A DNA stretch of 64,000 nt from Acheta domesticus (GCA_031308135.1 JAHLJT010009355.1:1797217-1861216), one strand, 5' to 3'; positions 45,652-56,111 are shown, numbered from the stretch's first letter. Program-made: numbers and translations. The notes: generated by a model from the sequence alone, not told the origin.

Positions 45652-45958
45652 ATAATAGCACAAAGGGATCCAACAAAAGATTTTGGACAGTCAAATTTTA
45701 TTAAAACGTATTAATACACTTTACATTAAAATTTGTATAAAGAAACTTGTAGGTACGTTTTGAAGGATGATTGTACCTTCATCTTCAGGCCAATAAATAT
45801 ATAATTTTAGTTGTTGAAGTATATATTTATTGGCCTGAAGATGAAGGTACAATCATCCTTCGAAACGTAGCCACAATTGCAAGTTTGTAATGTAAAGTGT
45901 TTTAATATATTTTAATAAAATATGACTGTCCAAAATGTTTTGTTGGATCCCTTTGAAC
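45652..45958. repeat. Long palindrome, about 145-bp arms
   Basis: The left arm (45652-45803) and right arm (45816-45958) are complementary, with a 12-nt centre. The inner 50 bp (GGATGATTGTACCTTCATCT, CAGGCCAATAAATATA) are nearly perfect. The outer ends are CAAAGGGATCCAACAAAA and its complement. The right arm reads CCTGAAGATGAAGGTACA followed by TTCGAAACGTAG. CCTGAAGATG...CGAAACGT is a string often seen near the ends of Penelope-like elements. The segment may therefore be two inverted Penelope terminal fragments or a fold-back element. Confidence 0.8.
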
Positions 45959-46430
45959 TTTTAGATCTAACTTAATCAAATAAATTACTTTAGCACACGA
46001 AGTAAAAATCACAATTACAATTTAGTGTTAATGACCCTTTGGAACGTGGCCTCTGTGGGGCGTGCGGCGCGGCGCGGCGCGGCGGGGGAGCCCTTCGGAG
46101 TGCGGCGTGGCCGTGTTACCAGCGCGATTCGAATGATTGATCGGGAAACGCTCTCAGCGCTGAAATGATGTATGGACGGCGCCGAGATGCTGCGAAGTCT
46201 ACTCTTTGACGCTAAAATGAAGTGCGTGTTTCGCTTCATTCACAGGATATCGAATATTCTGGAAAAAAAATATTTATTCACGTTGTTTTCGTTGATGTGG
46301 TAAAAGAGTTCAGGACTTTCCTACATTTTGAAACGTTGTGTGTTCATGAAGATTTTAATTTTCGAGTTTGTATTTTGATTTCACAGGGCTTTTCTTCATT
46401 TCTTGAGGTATGTTTACTGTAGTTACATAA
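45959..46430. other. Unassigned, with a small GC patch
   Basis: A GCGGCGCGGCGC-rich patch lies at 46060-46090. The rest is AT-rich and unrecognised. Confidence 0.3.
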
Positions 46431-46478
46431 AGTCTGGTCATAATATTTCAATTTAAAATCGCTTATAATAATAATACC

Positions 46479-46528
<50 letters not shown>

Positions 46529-46602
46529 GTCTGGTCATAATATTTCAATTTAAAATCGCTTATAATAATAATACCAATAATAATAATAATAATAATAATA
46601 AT
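46431..46602. repeat. 97-bp tandem duplication ending in (TAA)n
   Basis: AGTCTGGTCATAATATTTCA and the following 77 bp, including ATAATACCAATAATAATAAT, occur twice with a period of 97 bp (46431, 46528). The second (TAA)n run joins the retrotransposon at 46603. Confidence 0.9.
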
Positions 46603-49086
46603 AACGCGAAGAGATTCTATCGCAATCTGACTCAAAAACCGAATGGCAAAGCTGTTACTCCTTCAAAAGATGACGTCGAAGCGTTTTGGGCAGGAATCTG
46701 GGAGGAGAGCAGATCCTACAACAAAGACGCATCTTGGCTTCAATCTGAAGTTGATGCTGCTGATGAACTTGTAGAAACAGTAGAAGATGTTCACCAATTC
46801 TCGGAAGAGGACCTCTTCCAAGCAATTAGGAACATGGGAAACTGGAAGTCCCCCGGGATTGATAAGATCCAGATTTATTGGATTAAGAAATTAACAGCAA
46901 TACATTCTCATCTAGCAAAGGCTGTTAATAAAATTTTTGAAAACCCAAAGGAAATCCCGGAATGGCTCACACGCGGCATCACGTATTTGCTACCCAAAGC
47001 GGGAGACAGCTCTTTGGCGAAGAACTACAGGCCAATTACTTGTCTGCCAGTACTGTACAAAGTTATAACTTCAGCCATAGCTGACAAAATGTACAGACAT
47101 CTAGAGAAGAATCATCTAATGCCAGCTGAACAGAAAGGATGTCGTAAAGGCTCTTATGGCTGTAAGGAAATCTTGCTCCTGAATAAAGTCATCTTGAATG
47201 ATGTAAAGAAACGCAAACGTAATTTGAGCATGGCTTGGATTGACTACCAAAAGGCCTTTGATAGTGTACCACACGATTGGATTTTGAAGACCCTGGAGAT
47301 CTATCGATTTCATCCTAGACTTATTGAATTTTGCAAGGCTAGTATGAAGTCGTGGAGTACCAGGTTACTAATCCACAGCGGAAAGGAAGCAGTAGAAACC
47401 AGAAGTATTCAGATTAACAGGGGTATTTTTCAAGGAGATTCACTATCCCCTCTGCTGTTTTGCATTAGTTTGATCCCACTATCGAGACAGTTGTCGCAAG
47501 CTGACTTTGGTTACAAGCTCCATGGTGATGAAAGGCCAGTATCACATTTGTTTTACATGGATGATCTGAAAGTGTTTGCTAAGAATGAAGCGATTCTCTC
47601 CCAAATGCTGTCAGTCGTGAATGACTTTAGCAATGACATCTGCATGACGTTTGGTCTTGACAAGTGTGCAAAAATCAATTTAAAAAGAGGGAAACTCACA
47701 ACGTCTGAGAACATTGAAATTGATACGCACACTGTGATTCAAGATCTTGAGCCAGGTAAAACTTACAAATATCTGGGCATTGAAGAATGTGAGACCATCT
47801 CGAATGACAGAATGAAAGAGAGAATTCGTAGGGAGTATTATAGGAGAGTGAGACTGGTCCTGCAGTCCGCTCTGAATTCCAGGAATAAAATATCTGCAAT
47901 AGGTAGTTTGGCGGTACCTGTAGCCGAATACAGTTTTGGACTAGTGGACTGGACTGAGCAAGAAATTCGCACCATGGATCGAAAAACCAGAAAATTGCTA
48001 ACAATGCATCATGTTTCCCACCCTCGAGCTGATATACATAGACTTTATGTGTCACGTAAGGAAGGAGGAAGAGGCCTCAGACAAATTGAGGCCTCCTGTC
48101 ACAACGCAATAGTCGGGTTGGGGAAGTATGTAGTCAGCCATCAAGACGACCCTCTAATGAGGCAGGTCATGAAATCTGACCGCAGAATGGGAAACAGAGG
48201 CATTGTTAGTGTAGCAAGAAGCATTGCGAAGAAAACTAGGCAAGACACGTCGAATAACACAGACACTGAACTTCTGATGCTGCTAAACATGAAGTGTGAA
48301 ACACAAAAAATGTTAAAGAAATCGTGGAGAGACAAACCACTCCACGGACAATATCTAAAAAGAATGGACAAGGTGCAGATCAATAAAGATCAATCATTTA
48401 TGTGGCTTAAAAGGGGAAGAATGAAGCCAGAATCGGAAGCACTTGTTATAGCTGCCCAAGATCAGGCCTTGAGAACACGACATTATGATAAAACGGTTCT
48501 CAAAATTTCCCAAGATGATATATGCCGCATTTGCTTGGAGCAAGTAGAAACCATTGATCATATTGTCTCAGCTTGTCCAATCCTGGCAAAGACCGAATAC
48601 CTGAAAAGACATGACAGGGTGTGTAGCTACCTCCACTGGCAGATCTGCACCGCCCTCGACGTTCCAAACACATGCCCCAAGTGGTACGAACACTCACCAA
48701 AACCGGTGACGTCTGTTGGATTGTGTACGATATTGTACGACCAACAAATTCAAACTGATCGCACGATAGCGGCAAACAAACCGGATATAGTTATCCGGGA
48801 TTTGGCGAAAAAATCGTGTTTACTTATCGATGTTGCTGTACCTTGCGATCAAAACGTCGTTACCAAGGAGGCAGAGAAACGTCTTAAATACAAGAGTTTG
48901 GAAATCGAGATCAGCCGAATGTGGGGCGTAAAAGCACAGGTCGTCCCGATAGTTATCGGAGCTCTGGGATTTGTTCCGCAAAATTTGAGTAAGAACTTGT
49001 CTAAACTCCCCGGTAATTCAAAAGACTGGGAAGTGCAAGAAATTGCTTTATTTGGAACAGCCCACATTTTGCGTAAAGTTTTGTAG
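46603..49086 (+). CDS. Reverse transcriptase with restriction-like endonuclease (R4/Dong type), N-terminally truncated
   Basis: This enzyme nicks DNA and primes reverse transcription of its own RNA at the nick. The frame is open from the microsatellite junction. The first Met is at 46834, but 77 upstream codons (for example AKRFYRNLTQKPNGKAVTPS) are in frame and look like real element sequence, so the true start is lost. Numbering from that Met: YRPITCLPVLYK at 65-76; polymerase motif A with D137 (WIDYQKAFDSV); GIFQGDSLSP at 197-206; catalytic FYMDD with D243 and D244; CCHC finger C564-C567-H576-C581; RHD at 592-594; endonuclease KPD with D651 and IDV with D666. All key residues of both active sites are present and no stop interrupts 827 codons. 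It is a young copy lacking its N-terminal nucleic-acid-binding region. Confidence 0.93.
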   Translation, partial: NAKRFYRNLTQKPNGKAVTPSKDDVEAFWAGIWEESRSYNKDASWLQSEVDAADELVETVEDVHQFSEEDLFQAIRNMGNWKSPGIDKIQIYWIKKLTAIHSHLAKAVNKIFENPKEIPEWLTRGITYLLPKAGDSSLAKNYRPITCLPVLYKVITSAIADKMYRHLEKNHLMPAEQKGCRKGSYGCKEILLLNKVILNDVKKRKRNLSMAWIDYQKAFDSVPHDWILKTLEIYRFHPRLIEFCKASMKSWSTRLLIHSGKEAVETRSIQINRGIFQGDSLSPLLFCISLIPLSRQLSQADFGYKLHGDERPVSHLFYMDDLKVFAKNEAILSQMLSVVNDFSNDICMTFGLDKCAKINLKRGKLTTSENIEIDTHTVIQDLEPGKTYKYLGIEECETISNDRMKERIRREYYRRVRLVLQSALNSRNKISAIGSLAVPVAEYSFGLVDWTEQEIRTMDRKTRKLLTMHHVSHPRADIHRLYVSRKEGGRGLRQIEASCHNAIVGLGKYVVSHQDDPLMRQVMKSDRRMGNRGIVSVARSIAKKTRQDTSNNTDTELLMLLNMKCETQKMLKKSWRDKPLHGQYLKRMDKVQINKDQSFMWLKRGRMKPESEALVIAAQDQALRTRHYDKTVLKISQDDICRICLEQVETIDHIVSACPILAKTEYLKRHDRVCSYLHWQICTALDVPNTCPKWYEHSPKPVTSVGLCTILYDQQIQTDRTIAANKPDIVIRDLAKKSCLLIDVAVPCDQNVVTKEAEKRLKYKSLEIEISRMWGVKAQVVPIVIGALGFVPQNLSKNLSKLPGNSKDWEVQEIALFGTAHILRKVL

Positions 49087-49190
49087 AGGCACTGATAGTC
49101 ACCGGATCTGCTCCTTAGGTAGCTGGTTGCAACCTGGAGTAGATTTTATATTCAGCCGACTCATAAGATCTTTAGTCGTGATGTAATGGA
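46603..49190 (+). mobile_element. R4/Dong-type non-LTR retrotransposon, 5'-truncated
   Basis: The element starts abruptly in (TAA)n at 46603, in the middle of its open frame. It continues through a complete reverse transcriptase and endonuclease, and ends with a 3' UTR of about 105 bp (AGGCACTGATAGTCACCGGA to GTGATGTAATGGA) joined to TAA/ATT repeats. R4-clade Dong elements are known to insert into TAA repeats, and the three copies here all obey this rule. The N-terminal zinc-finger region expected of this clade is not present. Confidence 0.9.
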
Positions 49191-49205
49191 AAAATAATAA
49201 TAATA

Positions 49206-49243
<38 letters not shown>

Positions 49244-49244
49244 G
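49191..49244. repeat. TAA/ATT microsatellite between two Dong copies
   Basis: AATAATAATAATAA switches to (ATT)n near 49207. The next copy begins immediately after it, at 49245. Confidence 0.9.
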
Positions 49245-49835
49245 GTTCTCAAAATTTCCCAAGATGATAAATGCCGCATTTGCCTGGAGCAAGTAGAAAC
49301 CATTGATCATATTGTTTCAGCTTGTCCAATCCTAGCAAAGACCGAATACCTGAAAAGACATGACAGGGTGTGTAGCTACCTCCACTGGCAGATCTGTACT
49401 GCCCTCGAAGTTCCAAACACATGCCCCAAAAGGTACGAACACTCACCAAAACGGGTGAAGTCTGTTGTATTGTGTACGATATTGTACGATCAACAAATTC
49501 AAACTGACTGCACGATAGCGGCAAACAAACCGGATACAGTTATCCGGGATTTGGAGAAAAAATAGTGTTTACTTATCGATGTTGCTGTACCTTGCGATCA
49601 AAACGTCGTTACCAAGGAGGCAGAGAAACGTCTTAAATACAAGAGTTTGGAAATCGAGATCAGCCGAATGTTGGGCGTAAAAGCACAGGTCGTCCCGATA
49701 GTTATCGGAGCTCTGGGATTTGTTCCGCAAAATTTGAGTAAGAACTTGTCTAAACTCCCAGGTAATTCAAAAGACTGGGAAGTGCAAGAAATTGCTTTAT
49801 TTGGAACAGCCCACATTTTGCGTAAAGTATTGTAG
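49245..49835 (+). pseudogene. Dong endonuclease fragment with one nonsense codon
   Basis: The frame matches residues 555-750 of the upstream protein, keeping the CCHC finger (CRICLEQVETIDHIVSACP) and the KPD of the endonuclease. A TCG codon of the upstream copy is TAG here (49563-49565), just before the second endonuclease acidic residue. The frame is otherwise intact and resumes through the C-terminus (stop at 49835). A single point mutation with no frameshift indicates a recent insertion. Confidence 0.9.
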
Positions 49836-49937
49836 AGGCACTGATAGTCACCGAATCTGCTCCTTAGGTAGCTGGTTGCAACCTGGAGTAGATTTTATAT
49901 TCAGCCGACTCATAAGATCTTTAGTCGTGATGTAATG

Positions 49938-49938
<1 letters not shown>
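49245..49938 (+). mobile_element. Second, shorter R4/Dong copy
   Basis: Begins GGTTCTCAAAATTTCCCAAG, corresponding to 48495 of the upstream copy, and runs to the same 3' end. It is highly similar throughout, including the 3' UTR. It is strongly 5'-truncated, keeping only the finger and endonuclease region. It is flanked on both sides by TAA/ATT repeats. Confidence 0.9.
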
Positions 49939-50002
<64 letters not shown>

Positions 50003-50003
50003 T
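49939..50003. repeat. (TAA)n microsatellite after second Dong copy
   Basis: About 21 uninterrupted TAA units following the 3' end of the element. Confidence 0.95.
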
Positions 50004-52019
50004 GTCGATTGTCCGATATTGTCGGCCATTTAACGGTGTTCCTCATGTCTGAGCCTAAATAATTGACATGTGACGAACGTGTATTTCCTCAACTGTAACT
50101 AACAGACTCCGCTTGTCAGAGCTCTCCTTCGGCTCACAGCTACAAAAACTGAAAATATTTTAAAGGACAGCTACAACTACATACTTGTATATATTTGCCC
50201 CCACTAGGAAAAACCATGAACATCCGTTCCGAAAATAGAAGTTGAAAAAAAGTTGATTTTCATCCGTCTCAGGTTTCTCCACCTTGTGAACAACACAAAA
50301 CCTCCTCCTCCTCCGCGAAATGAAATCTAGAATGCAATAAGCATGCATATGCCGCGTCCCCTATCTCATCGCACGAGCGCTGCCAACCCTTCCCTCGAAA
50401 CGCGACGCCCCCGAACTTCGTCCGCAATGTTCCCTCGCGTCGCAAATTAGATCTTGAGAATTTCCGCAACGAATTAGTGTTATTATCGCGTCCCTCACAT
50501 CGGAAAGGGCCCGCCCTCGCGAGGAACCCTCCCTTTCCGGCCTCCCCCGCGCGCCCCTGCGGCGCCGCCTGCACGCTGTGCCGCACTGCACGAGTGGCGT
50601 GCAAATTGCCTATACGATTGGTTTCGGGGGCGACGGAATTACTCCGACATAGCTGCTTCCTGAGTTGGAGCTGTTTTGACAATATTTTCCGCTGTCACTC
50701 TATTTTCATCATAAGAGTAGTTATAACATGATTTCCATGAAACGTGAACGGCTTACATGATGATCAATCCCAACACTTTCAGATCAGTGATGTGTGTCGA
50801 ATTAATTTTTCTCAGGACGGTCCAAACAAATCATTCCATATTGCATAACCCATTCATGCCAAGAATTTTCTTTTTTGCGTAGCGATCGCCCATTGTTGCG
50901 TTCGTGCACGCACAGGAGCCATTGGAGACCTCTGGCAGCATGTTTTGCAACTTGTATGCTAACCAATTGTTGTTGCTAAATATTTACTATTAGAGCGCTC
51001 CCGAATCGCCGAACGGTGGTTATTGAGCATTTTGTTTTTTTTCTACAAGGAGAAGCCAAAACCGTTGAAACTGAGCTGCTATATGCCCCGTTTACTGCGG
51101 TGTGGAACAACCACCGTTTGATTTACACCGGCCTCTCCCTCCGACTTCACCACAGACATATAGCGGATTTTGATGAAGATTCGAACCAACCCAAGCCATG
51201 TGTACATTCTGGCCAGGAGTATACAATGAATTAGCGATCACTCCTAAATCAACATCTGGCATTCAAGAGTAAAAAACTTGCTACTATGTTTCTTTTAGAA
51301 TATCTGCGTCTATTGAAGAATTAAAATTCGCAAATTAGCGTCCAGACATTGAAACGACGCCCCTGCGCCGTTGTGTCCAAGTGGATGATGATGTTATGAT
51401 GCATGTATAGATATGGGCAGTTGATTCTACGTTTGTAGGATCGAGTTTTCTTGGAAACAATAGAGCTATGAGGATAAATCAATAAGTATCTGCACTTGTT
51501 ATAATTGACTACTATGTACAAATCATTTGGATACTATTTTTTAACACGGGCACATGGCTTTTCAATGTGCTTAAAACAACCTTCGGATAAACTCAGTAAA
51601 AACATTTTCGATTGTGCAGGAAGCCATCTGTGCACTGCGTGCTCATCTGAACGTCGAAGACAAATATTCGGTCTCTTAAATGGGTAGTGAAGTTCGTTGT
51701 TTGTGGAGTAGATAGATAAGTATGTAAGTAAGCTGAAATGTGAATGAGGTAGGTATGCAAATCGTTAGGTAGAACGGTAGGAAGTTGTGTAGAGTGGATA
51801 GTCAGGAAGGTAGGTTAGATTTGGTTGTATGGATAGCTACTTAGGAGAACAATTCAGTAGGAAGTATTTTTTAAAATTTAGTATGCAACAAAACAAACTG
51901 CGCGTTTGTCCACCATTCATGCCCTTGAATCATTAAAATATCTTCGTAGTTTTCATCTTGTGCGACTAGCGAGAGATAGCAAAGAAAATGCGAGAGTCCA
52001 TGCGCTGGACACTTCCTTC
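50004..52019. other. Unassigned, with GC patch at 50350-50620
   Basis: The GC patch gives Arg/Ala-rich frames only. 51000-51240 has a 72-codon frame without a recognised domain. 51700-51850 contains loose TAGGTAGG/GTAGGTA motifs. Nothing is assigned. Confidence 0.35.
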
Positions 52020-52315
52020 TTCTCCTTCTACTTCTTCTTCTTGTTCCTTTTCCCGTTACCACGGGGTCAGCGCTAATGGGTGCGGACTCAATTTTTATTA
52101 ATTTTTCCACCACTCCATTTTTATACAGATTTGGCGAATGTTTTACGGCCAGATGCCTTTCCTGACCTCAACCACGAGGGAAGCACAAGCACAATACACA
52201 TAGACAACACACACATTCGTACCTGGGGCGGGATTCGAACACACGATCCTTCGGTCCAAGATCGCCACGGCCCTACTGCTTTAGCGACCTCGGCCACCCG
52301 GAATCGGCGTCCTGG
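52020..52315 (-). mobile_element. tRNA-derived SINE (SINE-D)
   Basis: On the minus strand the head reads GTGGCCGAGGTCGCTAAAGC (A box) and later GTGTTCGAATCCCGCCC (B box). A body follows containing GGTCAGGAAAGGCATCTGGC (plus-strand TTTACGGCCAGATGCC). The tail runs into GAAGAAGAAG (plus CTTCTTCTTC at 52017-52040), a plausible simple-repeat SINE tail. Confidence 0.7.
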
Positions 52316-52639
52316 GCACTTCCTTATTGCCTCTCTTTTACCTCGAGTGCGTTCTCTCGTTCCCTCGGGCCCTTGGGTGTTTGCGCTGCCCTCAGCGAGG
52401 GGGCGGGGGCGGGGCGGGCGCCGCGGGAGGGCGACGGCCCTGCGCGAGGGCGGAGGGCCTGCCGCCTCCAGGCCCCTCCACCATCCGAACGTCGCTATTG
52501 GACTTCCCACTGACCGATACTTCCCAAGAATGTAGAAGTGTAAATAATACATTTGAAGATCAGTTAGTTTGAAACATGATAACGGGTCTAACATAACTAT
52601 TGTTTAACTGTGAAAAGTAGTGCTGTAGGAAAATCCGAT
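52316..52639. other. GC patch then unassigned
   Basis: GC-rich at about 52380-52490, then AT-rich. Open frames are shadows of composition. Confidence 0.35.
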
Positions 52640-52862
52640 TTTTTTCTTATTTTAGGTCGCATTAACATCAAGGTCATTAGCGACCACTATTGGGTTTAAC
52701 ATTACGTAACTGAAGATGACATGATATGGTGAAGATAGGGGGTGAAAGGACGAACACACGTACAACCTTGCCCGAGCCGGGACTCGAACCCGCGATCTTT
52801 AGGTCCGAGCTCACCATGACACTACTGCCTTAACAATCTCGGCCTCCGCGGATCAGGCTATC
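52640..52862 (-). mobile_element. tRNA-derived SINE (SINE-E)
   Basis: The minus-strand head is AGGCCGAGATTGTTAAGGCA with B box GCGGGTTCGAGTCCCGG. The body includes AATCCAATAGTGGTCGCTAA in degenerate form (plus AAGGTCATTAGCGACCACTA). A short related block occurs at 15421-15530. The head is similar to SINE-D, so both may derive from the same tRNA type. Confidence 0.7.
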
Positions 52863-53033
52863 ACAGGTTTCGTTAAAAACTAGTGGATAAAGTATCTATG
52901 TAATAAAATTGTAAATGATTTGTAGGAAAAATAATTAAACTTCGCCAGGTTTTAGCTCATCTGGTAAGTTATTTGTGGGCTACCCCATCATAGAGTGGGA
53001 GGCTTTTTCCTTGGATAGGGATGTTATATCTTT
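52863..53033. other. Unassigned spacer
   Basis: Nothing is recognised. Confidence 0.3.
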
Positions 53034-53220
53034 AATAACAATAATAATAATAATGATAATAATAATGATAATAATGATAATAATAATGATAATAATAATT
53101 ATAATAATAATGATAATAATAATGATAATAATAATTATAATAATAATGATAATAATAATGATAATAATAATGATAATAATAATTATAATAATAATGATAA
53201 TAATAATGATAATAATAATT
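53034..53220. repeat. (ATAATAATG)n / ATAATAATT microsatellite
   Basis: About 185 bp of AATAATAATGATAATAATAA-type repeat with periodic G or T substitutions, giving a higher-order unit of about 42 bp. Poly-Ile and Tyr-rich open frames here are artefacts. No Dong copy is attached to this TAA-rich site. Confidence 0.95.
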
Positions 53221-53547
53221 CCTACAGTGGCATCTAGACGCAAGGCGTCTCCAAACTCCTGCTGCCGACAAGGTGCATAGAAGAAATTTGACCAAAACCA
53301 AAAATTGCCTTGAAACTAAACAATATTGACGCGGATTTCCGACTCATGGTAGCTATACTAAAATATTATCAAATTTATTTTTAAGTGTAAAGTAATTGCT
53401 TGAGTGAGGGTTGGTCATGATTACCTCTGTGGTTGCAAAGACAGAATTTCATGCACGTTTTAGATTGGCTGAGTGTATATTGTTATATTGAGTTATCTTC
53501 ACAGAAAATTCACCTTCCCGTGCACATTTTTCGATAAGGTTACATCA
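53221..53547. other. Unassigned
   Basis: Nothing is recognised. Confidence 0.3.
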
Positions 53548-54096
53548 TCTCCTATATTATTTCAGTAGTATACCTCCCCTTTGCGGGTCTCACAAGCAAC
53601 CAATCAATATAAATGAGGTCTCTAAAGAAAGAGAATTTCAAGGAGACGTGACGAATTGCACTTTGACTTTAAAAATATGGATGATTTCTTCAAAAAAACG
53701 CATCGAAATATTCATGTAAAATGCAACCCGCATCACATGTCAACCTATATCGGCAAATAACTCGTAAACAAAGCGTTTTAGAGCCTTAAAAAGTAAAGTT
53801 TTGAGGCCGAAGGCCTCAAAAAACGTTTTTCACATCATAATCTACAAGATGAGATATTTTCCGACCCATTCAATTAACTTTTCGGTTCCACGCTTCAATA
53901 CTATCAAGGCCACCTCGATATTTCAGCTCTTTCTGCTGGTAGCAATTTTTGTGGCGACACGCTTAGAAGGCTTAGATGTGACTATCTTTATTAACGCTTT
54001 CTGTTAACACCGTAGTTTGTGCAGTCTGACGAGGTTTATTTGCATAATCATTAATTCAAGATCTAACATGCGAGAGTTCTCGCACGGGTACGCTAG
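53548..54096 (+). mobile_element. Non-autonomous Helitron with intact 3' hairpin
   Basis: Starts TCTCCTATATTATTTCAG after a host A (53547). It ends with a perfect 6-bp stem hairpin GCGAGA-GT-TCTCGC (54070-54083), then ACGGGTACG, then CTAG (54093-54096), followed by host T. This is the textbook Helitron terminus. The first 290 bp align with the copy at 8031-8701. No Rep or helicase is encoded. Confidence 0.8.
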
Positions 54097-54404
54097 TTAA
54101 TAAGTAATGATATATCCCTTCACCAATTCCAAGCACATCGGATCTTATTTGAACGTCTCTTCCTGAGTCATCATGGATTGTACAATCAGGTCTACAATAT
54201 CCTCTATTGATATAAGCACTAAATTAATCAAAACCCCTTCGGTCAAATACAGTTTCTACAAGCAGAACCATGACGTCTCTTCTTCAACAATATTACAACC
54301 TCTCTCCGCGAAGAAATGAAAATTCGGATATTGGGGCTGGGTCGTGTGGATATGGATGCGGTGAACGGGCGTTGAGTCCTGAATGTCTTTTTTACATGTA
54401 GTGG
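54097..54404. other. Unassigned
   Basis: Nothing is recognised. Confidence 0.3.
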
Positions 54405-54740
54405 TGTAACGCTGAACATATCGGTGTGTTGTACCAAAGTTTGCGGATTCAAGCCCGATCGAAGTCGTGTATTTTTAAGTGCGAAAAAATTCTTCGTAGG
54501 TCGGAGAGGAATTCAAGCCTGCTGTCCCATGTTGTAGATTTATTGCCAGTAAAAGTACCTCAAGCCTAAATGAAGACTCTGAGCAAAATTTAAATAGCCT
54601 TTTTTGTCGCCCGAGATCATATTTTCTTTCTCCGCTAGTTGGTGAAAGGAGCGTAGCAAAATTTGCGTGGTCAGGCAAAACGCAAGTCTCACGGCCTGAG
54701 TCTTGGCACGGAAAACAAGGCGTCATTTATTATTATGAAC
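54405..54740 (+). mobile_element. SINE-A copy 3
   Basis: The A-box region is damaged. B-box-like GCGGATTCAAGCCCGATCG (54442-54460). The body is shared with the other copies (GTATTTTTAAGTGCGAAAAA, GCTGTCCCATGTTGTAGATT, TCTTTCTCCGCTAGTTGGTG). The tail is TTATTATTAT. Confidence 0.75.
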
Positions 54741-55550
54741 AGACAGTTACAACTGATAGGGTTCATATTATAATTCGTATGTGATACATAATTCGCATGT
54801 ATTTTTTAGTCTAGAATCCGAATATGCAATAAAATGTGGGGGTTCTCATTTAGGATTTCCAATTTGGCTGCCGCCTCACCCTCAAGAGGCGAGCGGGGAA
54901 GTTTGATTTTAGGTCTGCAGATGTGCGCCTTGGAGATATTAATGTTTTGCCTCTGACATTTTTTGTACGTTGCATATTTTCGAGTTATTTTGATTTGTCA
55001 AGTTAAGTGGGCCAACCTGTACATAAAGAAAACATATGGTGAGTCACTTATATAAAATTATTGATTGAATTATATAAAATGCATGATTGATGCCGAGTGC
55101 GGTGTCTGACGAGAACACTAGTCATACCTGCTACGAAGGAATCGCAAGGCATTGACAGCTGCTGCCCCTGCTCTTGTGCCGTCTTCATCGTCGCCGCCGT
55201 CGCCGCTGCTGCCCCAGCTCTTACGCCGTCTCGTCGCGGCGACAGTCTCCGCTGCTTGTCGCCGCCGCCGCCGCCAGGGCGCAGTGTTTTCCCAGCCGGC
55301 GAGGGCGCCATATATCAAGGGTGACAGTGGCTTTCTATGAAACACTCGGAAGCTTTTAAGTCTTGCTCCTTTGACACCACACCGCGCGCGCCCGCTGAGC
55401 GGCAATGCTCGGGCGGCGCGCGCGCCTCCCCGCGGAGGGCGCTGGAAGCTCAGGCCGAGGCAGCGCGGGAAGCGCGCGAGACGGAAGGGAAGTGAAGACG
55501 GGGGCGGACGTGGAGGAGACGGGATCGGGGAGGAGAGACGAGGGGAAGAG
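54741..55550. other. AT-rich then GC island (about 55140-55550)
   Basis: The GC island carries GCCGCCGTCGCCGCTGCTGC-type trinucleotide repeats. Frames are Ala/Arg/Ser-rich on every strand. No gene is recognised, though promoter activity is possible. Confidence 0.4.
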
Positions 55551-55640
55551 CAACGGATCTGAAGTTGGGGCCGAGGAAGTGTAGGTGGCGGAGGGGAAAA
55601 TAAGGACTGGGGTGGATGTGGAAGAGGAGACGGGATTAGG
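55551..55640. repeat. Direct repeat, left copy
   Basis: ACGGATCTGAAGTTGGGGCC, then GAGGAAGTGTAGGTGGCGGA and following bases, recur with about 85 percent similarity at 56112-56195. Confidence 0.65.
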
Positions 55641-55666
55641 TGGTGTCAAGAGAGGAGTGGATACGC

Positions 55667-55720
55667 AGTGGCGGATACAGAGGGGGGGGCGCGTAGGGGG
55701 CATTCGTCCCCCAAAAGGCC
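55667..55720. mobile_element. Possible DNA-transposon 5' end
   Basis: CAGTGGCGGATACAGAGGGG followed by GGGGCGCGTAGGGGGC and a CCCCC run resembles terminal sequences of non-autonomous DNA transposons that begin CAGTGGCGGAT. No matching inverted end was found downstream. Confidence 0.35.
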
Positions 55721-55885
55721 TAGAGTTTTCGTTTGTTGCCCTTCTTTTCTTTGGCAACATTGATTTAAATATTTATGTTAGAATGATGTACTCGTAATTA
55801 TTTAAAAATAATATTGTGTAGTATCATGTATACACTGCGAAAATAATATACAACATAATAAAAAATATTTAACTATTAATTATCA

Positions 55886-56040
55886 TTATTATAATAATGA
55901 ACCATTGATTATTATTATGAACCATTGATTATTATTATGAACCATTAATTATTATTATTATGAACCTTTAATTATTATCATGAACCTTTAATTATTATTA
56001 TTATTACGAACCTTTAATTATTATTATTAATCATTGTAAT
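55886..56040. repeat. TGAACC(A/T)TTAATTATTATTA minisatellite
   Basis: About six units of 20-27 bp, each a GAACCATT or GAACCTTT core followed by a variable ATTATTATT run. Unit length varies by whole triplets. Confidence 0.85.
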
Positions 56041-56111
56041 ATGCAATATAATAATTATTTATTATTCAATCCTTATTTATTGACCTACGATGGCCTCCTA
56101 CAAAATGGTGG

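Noticed and set aside
48500..49067. Minus-strand frames beginning MPLSCDQFEF and MWAVPNKAIS
   Set aside because: They are antisense shadows of the Dong coding sequence. The same shadow at 17793-18044 helped locate the third copy.
52975..53301. Poly-Ile and Tyr-rich frames
   Set aside because: Translation of the ATAATAATG microsatellite.
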